This document shows positions 1 to 7,676 of a stretch of 64,000 bases of DNA, piece after piece. Each line of letters begins with the position of its first letter. Positions within the stretch are counted from its first letter, which is position 1. Source of the DNA: Clostridium guangxiense (GTDB taxonomy: Bacteria > Bacillota > Clostridia > Clostridiales > Clostridiaceae); the NCBI RefSeq assembly GCF_021043395.1, contig NZ_JAJNKE010000001.1, forward strand, positions 170,149-234,148, read 5' to 3'. The translations under genes were made by a program, and so were the position numbers. The notes under the pieces were generated by a model. The model was not told where the DNA came from. It made no database searches and saw only the letters and a list, made by a program, of their open reading frames with translations.

Positions 1-225
1 AAGGATAATGGGCAAAGCCCAAACCTCGTATATGATTATACTTTTTTTCTAAGCTTTATATCTTAATTTACAGAGCAATTGTTCTATAGTTCTAGAAGGA
101 TAATGGGCGAAGCCCAAACCTCGTGTATGATTATACTTTTTTTCTAAGTTTTATATCTTAATTTACAGAGCAATTGTTCTATAGTTCTAGAAGGATAATG
201 GGCGAAGCCCAAACCTCGTATATGA
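1..225. repeat. 95-bp tandem repeat downstream of flagellin gene
   Basis: Two complete 95-bp units start at 1 and 96, and a third partial unit starts at 191 and runs into the stop region of the neighbouring flagellin gene. The units are nearly identical. Each begins AAGGATAATGGGC, has a small stem GGGC/GCCC, continues AAACCTCGT and ends the conserved block near a run of seven T (about 45-51 and 140-146). AAGGATAAT can pair imperfectly with the ATTATACTT that precedes the T-run, so each unit resembles a plus-strand terminator. The array continues to the window edge, so more units may lie outside. Related single copies occur near 42150-42190 and 52430-52485. Confidence 0.85.
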
Positions 226-1065
226 TTACTTTACGTTTTGAAGTATTTCAAGGACTTGTTGTGGAAATTTATTCGTTTGAGCCATCATAGCTGTTCCTGC
301 TTGAACTATAATGCTTGTTTTAGAATACTCCATCATCTCACCAGCTACATCCACATCCATTATACTGCTATCACCGGCTTCAGTTTCATTGCTTATCTCC
401 GATGCATTTGAGATAGTTGAATTTAACCTGTTCTGCAGCGCACCATATTTTCCTCTAGCTCTATTAACAGTATCTAAAGCAGAATCTACAAGATTAATAG
501 CCTTATCACAACCTTCTGTAGTTGTAATATCTACACTGCTTAAGGGATTTCCACTTCCATCCTTAATGCTAGCTGCTTGAAGATCAAAGGTTGGTATATC
601 AATATTTTCTCCTACATTGCTACCAACCATACATTTAAAACTCCCACTTGGATCAGTTAATAAGTTTACATCATTTAGGTTAGTGCTTTTTGCTAAATGA
701 TCCGCTTCTTTTATAAGATTACTTACTTCTAATTGTGAATCACTTCTATTTTGAGTATTGTATGTTCCATTTTTATTTTGAACTGCTAAATCTCTAATTC
801 TCTGTAATATTGAACTAATTCCATCCAAAGCACTATCTGTAGTTTGAATAAGACTTACAGCATCTTGAGAATTTGAATTAGCCCTCTGAAGGCTTCTAAT
901 TTGCATAGTAAAATTTTCATCTCTTGACAATGCATAAGGATCATCACCTGCGGTACTAATCCTTAAGCCAGAAGATATATGTGCCATTGCCTTAGTTTGC
1001 TCCGCAAGGGCGGATTTATACCTTGTAAAAATATTGAAAGATGCCATATTATGACCTACTATCAT
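226..1065 (-). CDS. Divergent flagellin-family protein
   Basis: Flagellin-family filament or minor filament protein of 280 residues, exported by the flagellar type III system. The N-terminal D0/D1 block (MIVGHNMASFN..., SSGLRIS) and the C-terminal block (MMEYSKTSIIVQAGTAMMAQ, ending ILQNVK) are typical, and the central variable domain is short. I start at the ATG at 1065, which gives the canonical N-terminus, with GGAG about 10 bases upstream. It departs from the main flagellin in the usually conserved DDAAGLAIS region (here DDPYALSRD) and contains two cysteines, which is unusual for flagellins. A sigma-D promoter lies at 1104-1130. It may be a minor flagellin or a hook-associated relative. 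Confidence 0.85.
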   Translation of the reverse strand: MIVGHNMASFNIFTRYKSALAEQTKAMAHISSGLRISTAGDDPYALSRDENFTMQIRSLQRANSNSQDAVSLIQTTDSALDGISSILQRIRDLAVQNKNGTYNTQNRSDSQLEVSNLIKEADHLAKSTNLNDVNLLTDPSGSFKCMVGSNVGENIDIPTFDLQAASIKDGSGNPLSSVDITTTEGCDKAINLVDSALDTVNRARGKYGALQNRLNSTISNASEISNETEAGDSSIMDVDVAGEMMEYSKTSIIVQAGTAMMAQTNKFPQQVLEILQNVK

Positions 1066-1103
1066 TATAATCAACTCCAAAAAATAATTATCAATTATTT
1101 AAG

Positions 1104-1130
1104 TTATCGTATATAACTCACTTAACTTTA
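1104..1130 (-). promoter_or_regulatory. Sigma-D promoter of the divergent flagellin gene
   Basis: The minus strand reads TAAA, 15 bases, then TACGATAA. This is the flagellar sigma factor pattern, with the same spacing as the main flagellin, flgM and fapA promoters in this window. The predicted start is about 30 bases before the ATG. Confidence 0.8.
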
Positions 1131-1218
1131 GGTTTTGCTTTTAAAATTAACTTTGATAATCATTTGAAAAATCAAATTAGATTTCACCTTTATAAAACTT
1201 TAAAAGATGAATAATTTT

Positions 1219-2208
1219 TTAAAGCAAATTTACAATTTTCAATATTACAATTGCTTTTTTAACATCATAGGAACTTACTAAAAATGCCTCTTTTAACACA
1301 TCATACTTTGCTTGTTCAACAAAAAAAATATTTTGTCCATAATCTAAAATATATTGTTTAATTTCTTTATCTATTGCCTGCAGAGAATTTGTATTAATTT
1401 TAGAATTTTTATTCACATATGCTTTAAAAGTATCGAACCATATTCCCATAACTACATATTCAATAACAGGTCTTAATATACTATAAAGCCTTTCCTTTTT
1501 CATATTATTTAAATATTCTCTGCAAAAAGTGTTATTTATATCAAAATAACTTGACTTATTTTTTTTATTAGAAAATGACTCTGGATTATCACGATAATAA
1601 TACAGCGTTTTTTCTACTATACCAACTTTCTTTATTCTACAATATAATCTATTTAAAAAATCAACATCTTCAAGCTTCATTTTAGGGATAAACTTTATTT
1701 GGGAATTAATAATAAGGTTTCGTTTATATAATTTTGACCATAAAAAGCCACAGGTTATAAACATTTTAACTCTATTATCAAAAGATACTTCTCCTTCCAT
1801 GCTTTTATTCCAAAGCATCATTTCCTTATTTTTACGTTCACTAAAATATCCACATTCCACAATGTCGTAATCATCTTCGATTGCTTTCTCATATATACAT
1901 TCATACATTTCTGGTTTAACATAATCATCACTATCAGCAAATGCTAAGTATTCTCCTGACGCATATTCAAGACCAATATTTCTCGCTCCACCAGGCCCCT
2001 GATTTTCTTCTAGCTTAATAATAATTACTCTATCTGAATTCTCTTTTTCGAATTTATATAGTATTTCTAAGCTATTATCAGTCGAACAATCATCGACAAA
2101 AATAAACTCTATTTCTTTCAAGGTTTGTACAGCTAATGAAGCTGTCATTTCTTCTAAATATTTTGCTGAATTATAAACCGGAATAATTACAGATACCTTA
2201 CATTTCAT
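1219..2208 (-). CDS. Family 2 glycosyltransferase
   Basis: GT-A fold glycosyltransferase of about 329 residues. It opens with VSVIIPVYNSAKYLEE, followed by the nucleotide-binding FVDDCSTDNS and the acidic metal-binding AFADSDDY, all GT2 hallmarks. The C-terminal half is family-variable and shows no membrane segment. The second ATG at 2208 is preferred over 2214 because GGGGAG is only two bases from the first ATG and eight from the second. It lies between a truncated GT2 gene and the divergent flagellin, so flagellin glycosylation is the likely job; the donor sugar cannot be told. It may be read from the sigma-D promoter at 2623-2649. Confidence 0.85.
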   Translation of the reverse strand: MKCKVSVIIPVYNSAKYLEEMTASLAVQTLKEIEFIFVDDCSTDNSLEILYKFEKENSDRVIIIKLEENQGPGGARNIGLEYASGEYLAFADSDDYVKPEMYECIYEKAIEDDYDIVECGYFSERKNKEMMLWNKSMEGEVSFDNRVKMFITCGFLWSKLYKRNLIINSQIKFIPKMKLEDVDFLNRLYCRIKKVGIVEKTLYYYRDNPESFSNKKNKSSYFDINNTFCREYLNNMKKERLYSILRPVIEYVVMGIWFDTFKAYVNKNSKINTNSLQAIDKEIKQYILDYGQNIFFVEQAKYDVLKEAFLVSSYDVKKAIVILKIVNLL

Positions 2209-2267
2209 ATCCATTTCTCCCCTATAAACTTCTTTACTTATATATCAAAATTTTGTTTATTTTTTAT

Positions 2268-2564
2268 TTAAATATATATCATCATCAATATACCTGCTAT
2301 CGCATTGTTAAATAAAAGAACACTTTCTCCAGTTGATATTTTTATCCCTTGATTACATCCCTTAGGAAATCCAAGGTTTTTATCATTAAATACATTTATT
2401 ATGTCATCCTGATTTTTGAGCCATTCTTTTGTACCATCATTAGAGCAATTATCAACTACTATTAACTCATAAGTACCTTTTTTTGTATTACTTCTAATGC
2501 TTTCTATACATTGTTTTGTATATTTAAGTTTATTATATGTTAATATTACAATGCTAGTAATCAT
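2268..2564 (-). pseudogene. Truncated family 2 glycosyltransferase remnant
   Basis: Only the first ~85 residues of a GT2 enzyme survive: TSIVILTYNKLKYTKQCIESI, ELIVVDNCSNDGTKEW and GFPKGCNQGI are clear. The protein then stops soon after LLFNN, where a functional enzyme would carry its acidic DxD-type motif, and ends in an unrelated hydrophobic tail. At 98 residues it is about a third of normal length. A plausible RBS (GGGG, 8 bases before ATG) and a good sigma-D promoter at 2623-2649 remain, so it may still be transcribed and lead into the downstream GT2 gene. I call it a decayed gene; a short functional protein is less likely. Confidence 0.75.
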
Positions 2565-2622
2565 ATTGATTTCCCCTAAAGTTGAATTTAACCTATTTTA
2601 TTCCTCATTTATAATATATTTA

Positions 2623-2649
2623 TTATCGAAATTTATACAATTTTCTTTA
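2623..2649 (-). promoter_or_regulatory. Sigma-D promoter before truncated glycosyltransferase
   Basis: The minus strand reads TAAA, 15 bases, TTCGATAA, with the same spacing as the flagellin promoters. It sits directly downstream of the terminator at 2657-2676, so it starts a new unit covering the truncated GT2 and probably the intact GT2 at 1219-2208. Confidence 0.7.
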
Positions 2650-2656
2650 ATATAAA

Positions 2657-2676
2657 AACAAGGCTTGCGCCTTGTT
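2657..2676 (-). terminator. Rho-independent terminator of the 2675-3727 gene
   Basis: Perfect 8-bp stem AACAAGGC/GCCTTGTT with a 4-base loop, followed on the minus strand by T-rich sequence. The stem overlaps the stop codon of the upstream glycosyltransferase. Confidence 0.75.
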
Positions 2677-3727
2677 ACTGTGATTTTAATACTTTTAATC
2701 TATTTAATGCCAATACATAATTACCACATCTTTTATAATACTTTACTGCCTCATTAACTATTCCTAAACATTCATATATTACACCAATATTATAATCTGC
2801 TAAATAAGAATTTACACCTTCAATTTTACATTCATTAGAATTTTTACACTCCCCAAACTTAGCCACAGCTTCTCTAAATCTTGCATTATTCATATAAATA
2901 AGTGCCATAACAAAATTAAAATCAGCTACCTTTTTATATACATTTTCATACTTTGATAATTCTAAAGCTTTCTTATATTTTTTTAGGTTAATCAACGCAT
3001 AGCCATAGCTTTCAATTAAATCTTCAGCATACTCATAGCTTTTATTTATGCTAAGTTCTAAAGCTTTTTCAAAATTTATTTCAGCAGATAAATAATCTTT
3101 TTCCATAAAAAATGTCTTTCCAAGCTGATAAAATAAATAGCTATCCTCAGGCTTTTTTAAAATAGCTTTTTGCAGTAACTCTTTGTTTCTCACAATTTTA
3201 TTTGTATTATTAATAATATGTTTTTCATAGCCAATATGATTTGCTATTATATCTACATTTACAGTACTATAGTTTTCTTCATTTTTAGAAACTATTTGTT
3301 CATGTATAATTCCATCATATTTAAAATATTTTTTATTAAAAAGTCTATTTACTCTTTCAAAAAGCCTCTTTTTACCACTTGAATCTTTAAAACTATTTAT
3401 TCTTTTTATTCTTCCAACTAGCTTTTCATTTGAATTTATAAATTTTCCTATAGATTTTCCATCAAAAAAATTTACTGCTTCATCTGCATCTAAGACTAAG
3501 ACCCAATCGTTTTTTGCTTTTTCTATAGAATAATTTCTTGCAGCCGCAAAATCATCACACCATTTAAAATTAAATACTTTATCAGTATATTCTTTTGCAA
3601 TTTCTACAGTTTCATCCGTAGAACCTGTATCAACTATTATTATTTCATCTACTTTATCTTTAATATTCTTTAAGCAATTCTCTAAATTCTGCTCCTCATT
3701 CTTTACTATCATACATAAAGATACCAT
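2675..3727 (-). CDS. GT2 glycosyltransferase with TPR-like C-terminus
   Basis: A 350-residue protein with an N-terminal GT2 domain (VSLCMIVKNEEQNLENCL, IIVDTGSTDET, VLVLDADEA) and an all-helical C-terminal half, about residues 190-350, that reads as TPR-like repeats (for example YQLGKTFFMEKDYLSAEINFEKALEL). This SunT-like arrangement is common for protein-directed glycosyltransferases, where the repeats bind the polypeptide acceptor. It is paralogous to the next gene, 3823-4983. A weaker sigma-D-like site lies at 3781-3807. The likely substrate is flagellin, from position and promoter; this is inference. Confidence 0.85.
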   Translation of the reverse strand: MVSLCMIVKNEEQNLENCLKNIKDKVDEIIIVDTGSTDETVEIAKEYTDKVFNFKWCDDFAAARNYSIEKAKNDWVLVLDADEAVNFFDGKSIGKFINSNEKLVGRIKRINSFKDSSGKKRLFERVNRLFNKKYFKYDGIIHEQIVSKNEENYSTVNVDIIANHIGYEKHIINNTNKIVRNKELLQKAILKKPEDSYLFYQLGKTFFMEKDYLSAEINFEKALELSINKSYEYAEDLIESYGYALINLKKYKKALELSKYENVYKKVADFNFVMALIYMNNARFREAVAKFGECKNSNECKIEGVNSYLADYNIGVIYECLGIVNEAVKYYKRCGNYVLALNRLKVLKSQ

Positions 3728-3780
3728 ATTTATCTCCTAAATTTTAAAAAATATTTATTAACTTCTTCATTATTACTACT

Positions 3781-3807
3781 ACATCTATCATCAGTGTGCA
3801 AACTTTA
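3781..3807 (-). promoter_or_regulatory. Possible degenerate sigma-D promoter
   Basis: The minus strand reads TAAA, 15 bases, ATAGATGT. Only the GAT core and the spacing match the sigma-D sites elsewhere in the window; the C before GAT is missing. It would serve the glycosyltransferase at 2675-3727. Confidence 0.35.
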
Positions 3808-3822
3808 CAATATATTTTTATT

Positions 3823-4983
3823 CTAATTACCAACTAATTTATTAAGTTGATCTAATATTTCAATTCTATTATTATCCATCAAATATTTTCTAAACTCGTC
3901 TACACCTTCATGAATAAAATTATTTGGATCAAAAATGCTTTCCATAAAACAGTTTATTGCCTTAATCTCCTCCTTCAATTCAACATAACATTTTGCCATC
4001 ATAAATTTAGGTTTAAAGGTTCCCATACCCAGCATCGATACAAATTCTTTAGTTTCTCCCATTTCTATACATTTTTCAAAATTTTCTACAGCTTTTTTGT
4101 ATTTCTTTTGTAAAAAATAGCACCAAGACTTTATATATTGTAAATCAACATATCCTTTATATTTATTATCTGTTAGCAAATTACTTGCAAGCATAATACA
4201 ATCATCATATTTTTTAAGGTTAATAAGGCATTCACATATCCTCTTAGCCATATCTATTTCATATAACGTAAGTCCTGTAGGATCTCCCCTTTTTAAAATA
4301 TCATTTGCCTTGAAAAAATATTCAAGAGCCTTTTTATAATTACCAGCAACTTCATAAGATGCTCCTATATTATATCTAACAAAAGGATCATTAGGATTGT
4401 CTTTCAGCTGCTTTCTAAGTATTTTTAAATTTCTTTTAGCTTTTTCTCTATCCTTTATAACATTTCCTAAATATCCATAGTGAATAATTTGGGCTATACT
4501 ACTATCTATCCCATTTCCATTTATTTGATCATCTTTCACATTTAATTGTTCATGTATTCTTCCAAAGTATTTATACCCTCTATTATTTTTAAAAAGTTTA
4601 AGATATACTGATGAGTAGACTACATTACTAGTATTTAACATATTATAAAGCGGTATCCTGTATGATTCTGATTTTGCCTTTTCCAATATATTTCTGACTT
4701 TATCTACATTACATAGCAATTTTTCATCTGCATCCAGCATAAGTATCCAGTCACCCTTTGCAGCTTCAATTGAAATATTTCTGGCTTTTGAAAAATCATC
4801 TTCCCATTTATAATCTATAAGTTTTATATTGCTATTATTAAATTCTCCAATTATTTTTTTAGTTTTATCCGTAGAACCTGTATCAACTATTATAGCCTCA
4901 TCCGCTAATTTCATTGCATTTTCAAGGCACATTTTTATATATTTTTCTTCATTTTTAACTATCATACAAAGACTAATTTTCAT
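3823..4983 (-). CDS. GT2 glycosyltransferase with TPR repeats
   Basis: A 386-residue protein with the same plan as its neighbour. The GT2 domain has ISLCMIVKNEEKYIKMCL, IIVDTGSTDKT and ILMLDADEK, and it is followed by TPR-like helical repeats from about residue 195 (VRYNIGASYEVAGNYKKALEYFFKA, WCYFLQKKYKKAVENFEKC). The upstream RBS GGAGG is well placed. A textbook sigma-D promoter (TAAA-N15-GCCGATAT) lies at 5014-5040, so this enzyme is expected to be made together with late flagellar proteins. It is probably a flagellin glycosyltransferase; donor and site are unknown. Confidence 0.87.
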   Translation of the reverse strand: MKISLCMIVKNEEKYIKMCLENAMKLADEAIIVDTGSTDKTKKIIGEFNNSNIKLIDYKWEDDFSKARNISIEAAKGDWILMLDADEKLLCNVDKVRNILEKAKSESYRIPLYNMLNTSNVVYSSVYLKLFKNNRGYKYFGRIHEQLNVKDDQINGNGIDSSIAQIIHYGYLGNVIKDREKAKRNLKILRKQLKDNPNDPFVRYNIGASYEVAGNYKKALEYFFKANDILKRGDPTGLTLYEIDMAKRICECLINLKKYDDCIMLASNLLTDNKYKGYVDLQYIKSWCYFLQKKYKKAVENFEKCIEMGETKEFVSMLGMGTFKPKFMMAKCYVELKEEIKAINCFMESIFDPNNFIHEGVDEFRKYLMDNNRIEILDQLNKLVGN

Positions 4984-5013
4984 ATTAAGCCTCCAATTTA
5001 CTTGATATTTTAT

Positions 5014-5040
5014 ATATCGGCTTTATAATTATATTCTTTA
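5014..5040 (-). promoter_or_regulatory. Sigma-D promoter of glycosyltransferase 3823-4983
   Basis: The minus strand reads TAAA, exactly 15 bases, GCCGATAT, which is identical to the sigma-D consensus known from Bacillus subtilis. It lies about 30 bases upstream of the start codon. Confidence 0.8.
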
Positions 5041-5057
5041 AATATTTACATAAATAA

Positions 5058-5090
5058 AAATAGCTATAGCATTTTTTACCATAGCAATTT
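5058..5090 (-). terminator. Probable terminator of the 5114-6610 gene
   Basis: The arms AAATAGCTAT and ATAGCAATTT pair with one mismatch around a ~13-base loop. On the minus strand the stem is followed by a T-rich run. Confidence 0.45.
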
Positions 5091-5113
5091 CTAATTCTAA
5101 TTACTTCTATCTA

Positions 5114-6610
5114 TTATTTATCACACAAATCAATTAACTTCTTATTTAATAATTCAGTAAATTTTTTAGTTCCATTTTTATTTAAATGAGACACATTATA
5201 AAAATCTTTATCTGAAAAAACATTGGAAGCAAAGTAATCAAAAACTTCAATGTCAAATTCTTCTTTTATTTTATTCATAATATTTTCATATTCCTTTTTA
5301 ATCCTATGAGAAAAATTTGAATAGTAGTATTTACTAGTAGGGCAAATTACAATAATAGGAGTAATATTGTGCAATTTCAATAGCGAAATATACTCTCGAA
5401 TAATACCAACATTCTCCTTCACAGTCTCTGGATAATCTTTATCACAATCATGTTCTACTATCCATTTGTTTTTTTCAATTATCTTTTCATCCATGACTTG
5501 ACTTATCATATCATTCCACCAGGTATCCTTATTACCCTTTAAAAGATCATAAAATACAATATTATAATCCTTTTTAAATATTTCCGATGCCACTTGTTCA
5601 AATTTAATATAGTTCTCTACCATATCTTTGGCAAGCGGATGATTTCTAGTTTTCTTAAAAAATGGATAATAACCATACACCCTATTCTTTAAGTTACTTT
5701 TTGAAAGGTCATATTCAAAACTATAGTAACTTATTCCTATTACAGCAAATTTAACATTATTGGCTATTTTCTTATTATTTAATATTAATTTAGCCCATTG
5801 GTAATCATAAAATAAATCTTGACTTGAAACAGCTGCATTTATTACATTATAACTTAACTGCGATACATCTATTCCTACCTCTGCATAAGATAAACCTGTT
5901 ATAAATCCATCAATAGGCTTTTTGCAATTAAAATAATAATAATATGCTCTAAAAACTTCATAATCAGAATAGTGTTTTAGATAATCATTAATATTAATAA
6001 CTACTTTTTTTTCTAAGTTACAATTAAAGTAGTCTGATATTATTAAATAATCGTAATTCACAAAAGGAAGCTCATTTCTTGTAAATATAGGAATATTCTT
6101 TATATATTTTTCTTGCATCTCATTATCATTGCTAATAAAGGCAACTATTCTACATTTTTTTAAATCTATTAATTTTTCAATGTTTATGGATAATTCATTT
6201 ACACCAGTTACTACAGCGTTTTTAACTCCTGTTATTTTAAAAATATAGCTGTCCAAATCCTTATAAAATTTTTTAAACCTTGGAACTAAACGATTTATAA
6301 ATATATCTTTAATTGAATTATCCTCATTTAATTCATAACCAGAAATTATGCTTTCAAAGCAGGAAGCCAATCCATTAAGACTGTCTGTTAGATTATCATT
6401 TGGATATTGTGATAAACTAGCTTTAATATTACTATTCAACTCTACTAAATTACTTATTAATAAATTAATATTATTTATAGCTTTTGTTGAATAAATGTTA
6501 TGTTCCAATTCTTTATTTGTTATATTTAATATAATACTCATATTATTAGCAATCATTTCAAGTTTAAAAAATATATCCATATCACTTATCACTCCCTTAT
6601 TTCTAGTCAT
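5114..6610 (-). CDS. Uncharacterised protein with SGNH/GDSL-like C-terminal region
   Basis: A 498-residue protein I do not recognise by name. Residues 1-130 are helical. The middle contains ITPIIVICPTSKYYYS and FAVIGISYYSFEYD. The C-terminus (DFYNVSHLNKNGTKKFTELL) resembles the Asp/His block of SGNH or DltD-like hydrolases and acyltransferases. There is no signal peptide or membrane span, so it is probably cytoplasmic. It lies between the main flagellin and the glycosyltransferases, which suggests it modifies flagellin or its glycan (for example acyl transfer); this is inference. The start at 6610 has AAGGGA about 7 bases upstream; an internal ATG 30 bases later also has a possible RBS. No promoter of its own was found, so readthrough from flagellin is possible. 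Confidence 0.6.
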   Translation of the reverse strand: MTRNKGVISDMDIFFKLEMIANNMSIILNITNKELEHNIYSTKAINNINLLISNLVELNSNIKASLSQYPNDNLTDSLNGLASCFESIISGYELNEDNSIKDIFINRLVPRFKKFYKDLDSYIFKITGVKNAVVTGVNELSINIEKLIDLKKCRIVAFISNDNEMQEKYIKNIPIFTRNELPFVNYDYLIISDYFNCNLEKKVVININDYLKHYSDYEVFRAYYYYFNCKKPIDGFITGLSYAEVGIDVSQLSYNVINAAVSSQDLFYDYQWAKLILNNKKIANNVKFAVIGISYYSFEYDLSKSNLKNRVYGYYPFFKKTRNHPLAKDMVENYIKFEQVASEIFKKDYNIVFYDLLKGNKDTWWNDMISQVMDEKIIEKNKWIVEHDCDKDYPETVKENVGIIREYISLLKLHNITPIIVICPTSKYYYSNFSHRIKKEYENIMNKIKEEFDIEVFDYFASNVFSDKDFYNVSHLNKNGTKKFTELLNKKLIDLCDK

Positions 6611-6656
6611 CTAAAATTCCCTTATCCGCCATATTAAATGTGTTTTCCTTTATAAT

Positions 6657-6688
6657 AAAAGGTCCTTTGCAAAAGCAAAGAACCTTTT
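6657..6688 (-). terminator. Terminator of the main flagellin gene
   Basis: A 14-bp stem (AAAAGGTCCTTTGC against GCAAAGAACCTTTT, one G-U pair) with a 4-base loop follows the flagellin stop codon and carries T on its 3' flank. Some readthrough into 5114-6610 may occur. Confidence 0.8.
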
Positions 6689-6700
6689 ATAAACCTTGAA

Positions 6701-7522
6701 TTATTGTAATAATTTAAGAACTGACTGTGGATTCTGATTAGCTTGTGCAAGCATTGACTGAGCTGCTTGTTGAAGAACATTCTCCTTAGAGTAGTTCATC
6801 ATTTCTTTAGCCATATCTGTATCAGTTATAGCTGCACTAGCTGATGTTAAATTTTGATCTTCAATTGAAAGATTGTTAATTGTATGAGTAAGTCTGTTTT
6901 GAACAGCTCCAACATATGATCTTGCAGTTGAAACTGTATCAATTGCAGCTTGAACTGTACCCATAGCAGTAGTTGCAGTTCCATTTGAAGTAACATCTAA
7001 TGTATTTACAGCTAAACTAGTTGAATCAGATTTAATACTAGCAAGATCAATTGACATTGAATCATAGCCATTAGATGTTGCTCCAACCTGAAATGTTAAT
7101 GTTCCAGTAGATGACAATAAATTTTGATTGTTGAAGTTTGTTGAACTTGCAATATGGTCTATTTCAGATGAAAGTGTTCCAAGTTCAGCTGATATAGCAG
7201 ATCTATCAATAGTTACATTAGTATCATTAGCTGCTTGGGTTGCAAGCTCATTCATTCTCTGAAGTATTGACTGAGTTTCACTTAATCCACCTTCAGCAGT
7301 CTGCAATAAAGATATACCATCTTGAGCATTGCTTTGAGCTTTATCAAGACCATTGATTTGTGACTGCATTTTTTGTGAAATTGTAAGTCCTGCTGCATCA
7401 TCTGCTGCTTTGTTTATTCTTAAACCTGAACTTAATTTCTCCATTGAGTCAGATGCACTCTTAGAATTTTTGTTTAAATAGTTTAATGAACTAATTCCTG
7501 GTAAATTGTGATTAATTATCAT
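6701..7522 (-). CDS. hag: Flagellin (major filament protein)
   Basis: Main flagellin of 273 residues, polymerising into the flagellar filament. It begins MIINHNLPGISSLNYLNKNSK and carries the conserved SSGLRINKAADDAAGLTISQKM. It ends in the usual helical block MAKEMMNYSKENVLQQAAQSMLAQANQ. The short central domain of about 60 residues is Ser/Thr-rich (many possible O-glycan sites), and there is no cysteine. I chose the ATG at 7522 because AAGGAGG lies about 9 bases upstream and the N-terminus is canonical. Expression is predicted from the sigma-D promoter at 7644-7670, and the leader carries hairpins typical of CsrA control. Confidence 0.97.
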   Translation of the reverse strand: MIINHNLPGISSLNYLNKNSKSASDSMEKLSSGLRINKAADDAAGLTISQKMQSQINGLDKAQSNAQDGISLLQTAEGGLSETQSILQRMNELATQAANDTNVTIDRSAISAELGTLSSEIDHIASSTNFNNQNLLSSTGTLTFQVGATSNGYDSMSIDLASIKSDSTSLAVNTLDVTSNGTATTAMGTVQAAIDTVSTARSYVGAVQNRLTHTINNLSIEDQNLTSASAAITDTDMAKEMMNYSKENVLQQAAQSMLAQANQNPQSVLKLLQ

Positions 7523-7546
7523 TTTAAATTCCTCCTTGAATTTTAC

Positions 7547-7564
7547 TTGGGAATCCTTTCCCAA
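7547..7564 (-). promoter_or_regulatory. Candidate CsrA-binding hairpin in flagellin leader
   Basis: On the minus strand TTGGGA pairs perfectly with TCCCAA around the six-base loop AAGGAT, placing GGA in a hairpin loop as CsrA prefers. A second GGA is in the Shine-Dalgarno AAGGAGG at about 7532-7538. B. subtilis hag has the same two-site arrangement, and csrA and fliW are encoded at 11729-12378. Confidence 0.65.
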
Positions 7565-7585
7565 AATTAATTTTTTTATTTTTTA

Positions 7586-7625
7586 TAAGGTTTAAAATCT
7601 CATGGCCACTTAATTTTAAACCTTA
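7586..7625 (-). other. Stem-loop near the 5' end of flagellin mRNA
   Basis: Perfect 13-bp inverted repeat TAAGGTTTAAAAT/ATTTTAAACCTTA with a 14-base loop. It lies just downstream of the predicted sigma-D start, so it would sit at the 5' end of the flagellin transcript. No T-run follows on either strand, so I favour an mRNA-stabilising leader structure over a terminator of the fliT operon. Confidence 0.6.
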
Positions 7626-7643
7626 TTAATTGCTTATACTACT

Positions 7644-7670
7644 TTATCGTTGGTCGTATATAATACTTTA
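7644..7670 (-). promoter_or_regulatory. Sigma-D promoter of the main flagellin gene
   Basis: The minus strand reads TAAA, 15 bases, AACGATAA. It predicts a leader of about 115 bases that contains both hairpins listed above. Confidence 0.85.
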
Positions 7671-7676
7671 TAGTTT

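Noticed and set aside
2214-2268. Sigma-D promoter directly before the 1219-2208 glycosyltransferase
   Set aside because: TAAA and GATAT occur but spacings are 16 or 20 bases rather than 18.
6611-6656. Possible sigma-D promoter before the 5114-6610 gene
   Set aside because: TAAA and GAT are present but separated by 22 bases, not the 18 seen at all other sites.
7547-7564. Longer flagellin start at a TTG at 7564 giving MGKDSQVKF...
   Set aside because: The extra residues precede the canonical MIINHN start, which has a strong RBS, and they fall inside the CsrA-type hairpin of the leader.
7586-7625. Terminator of the fliT operon
   Set aside because: The hairpin is A-rich on the 3' side of the minus strand and lies downstream of the flagellin promoter, so a leader stem-loop fits better.
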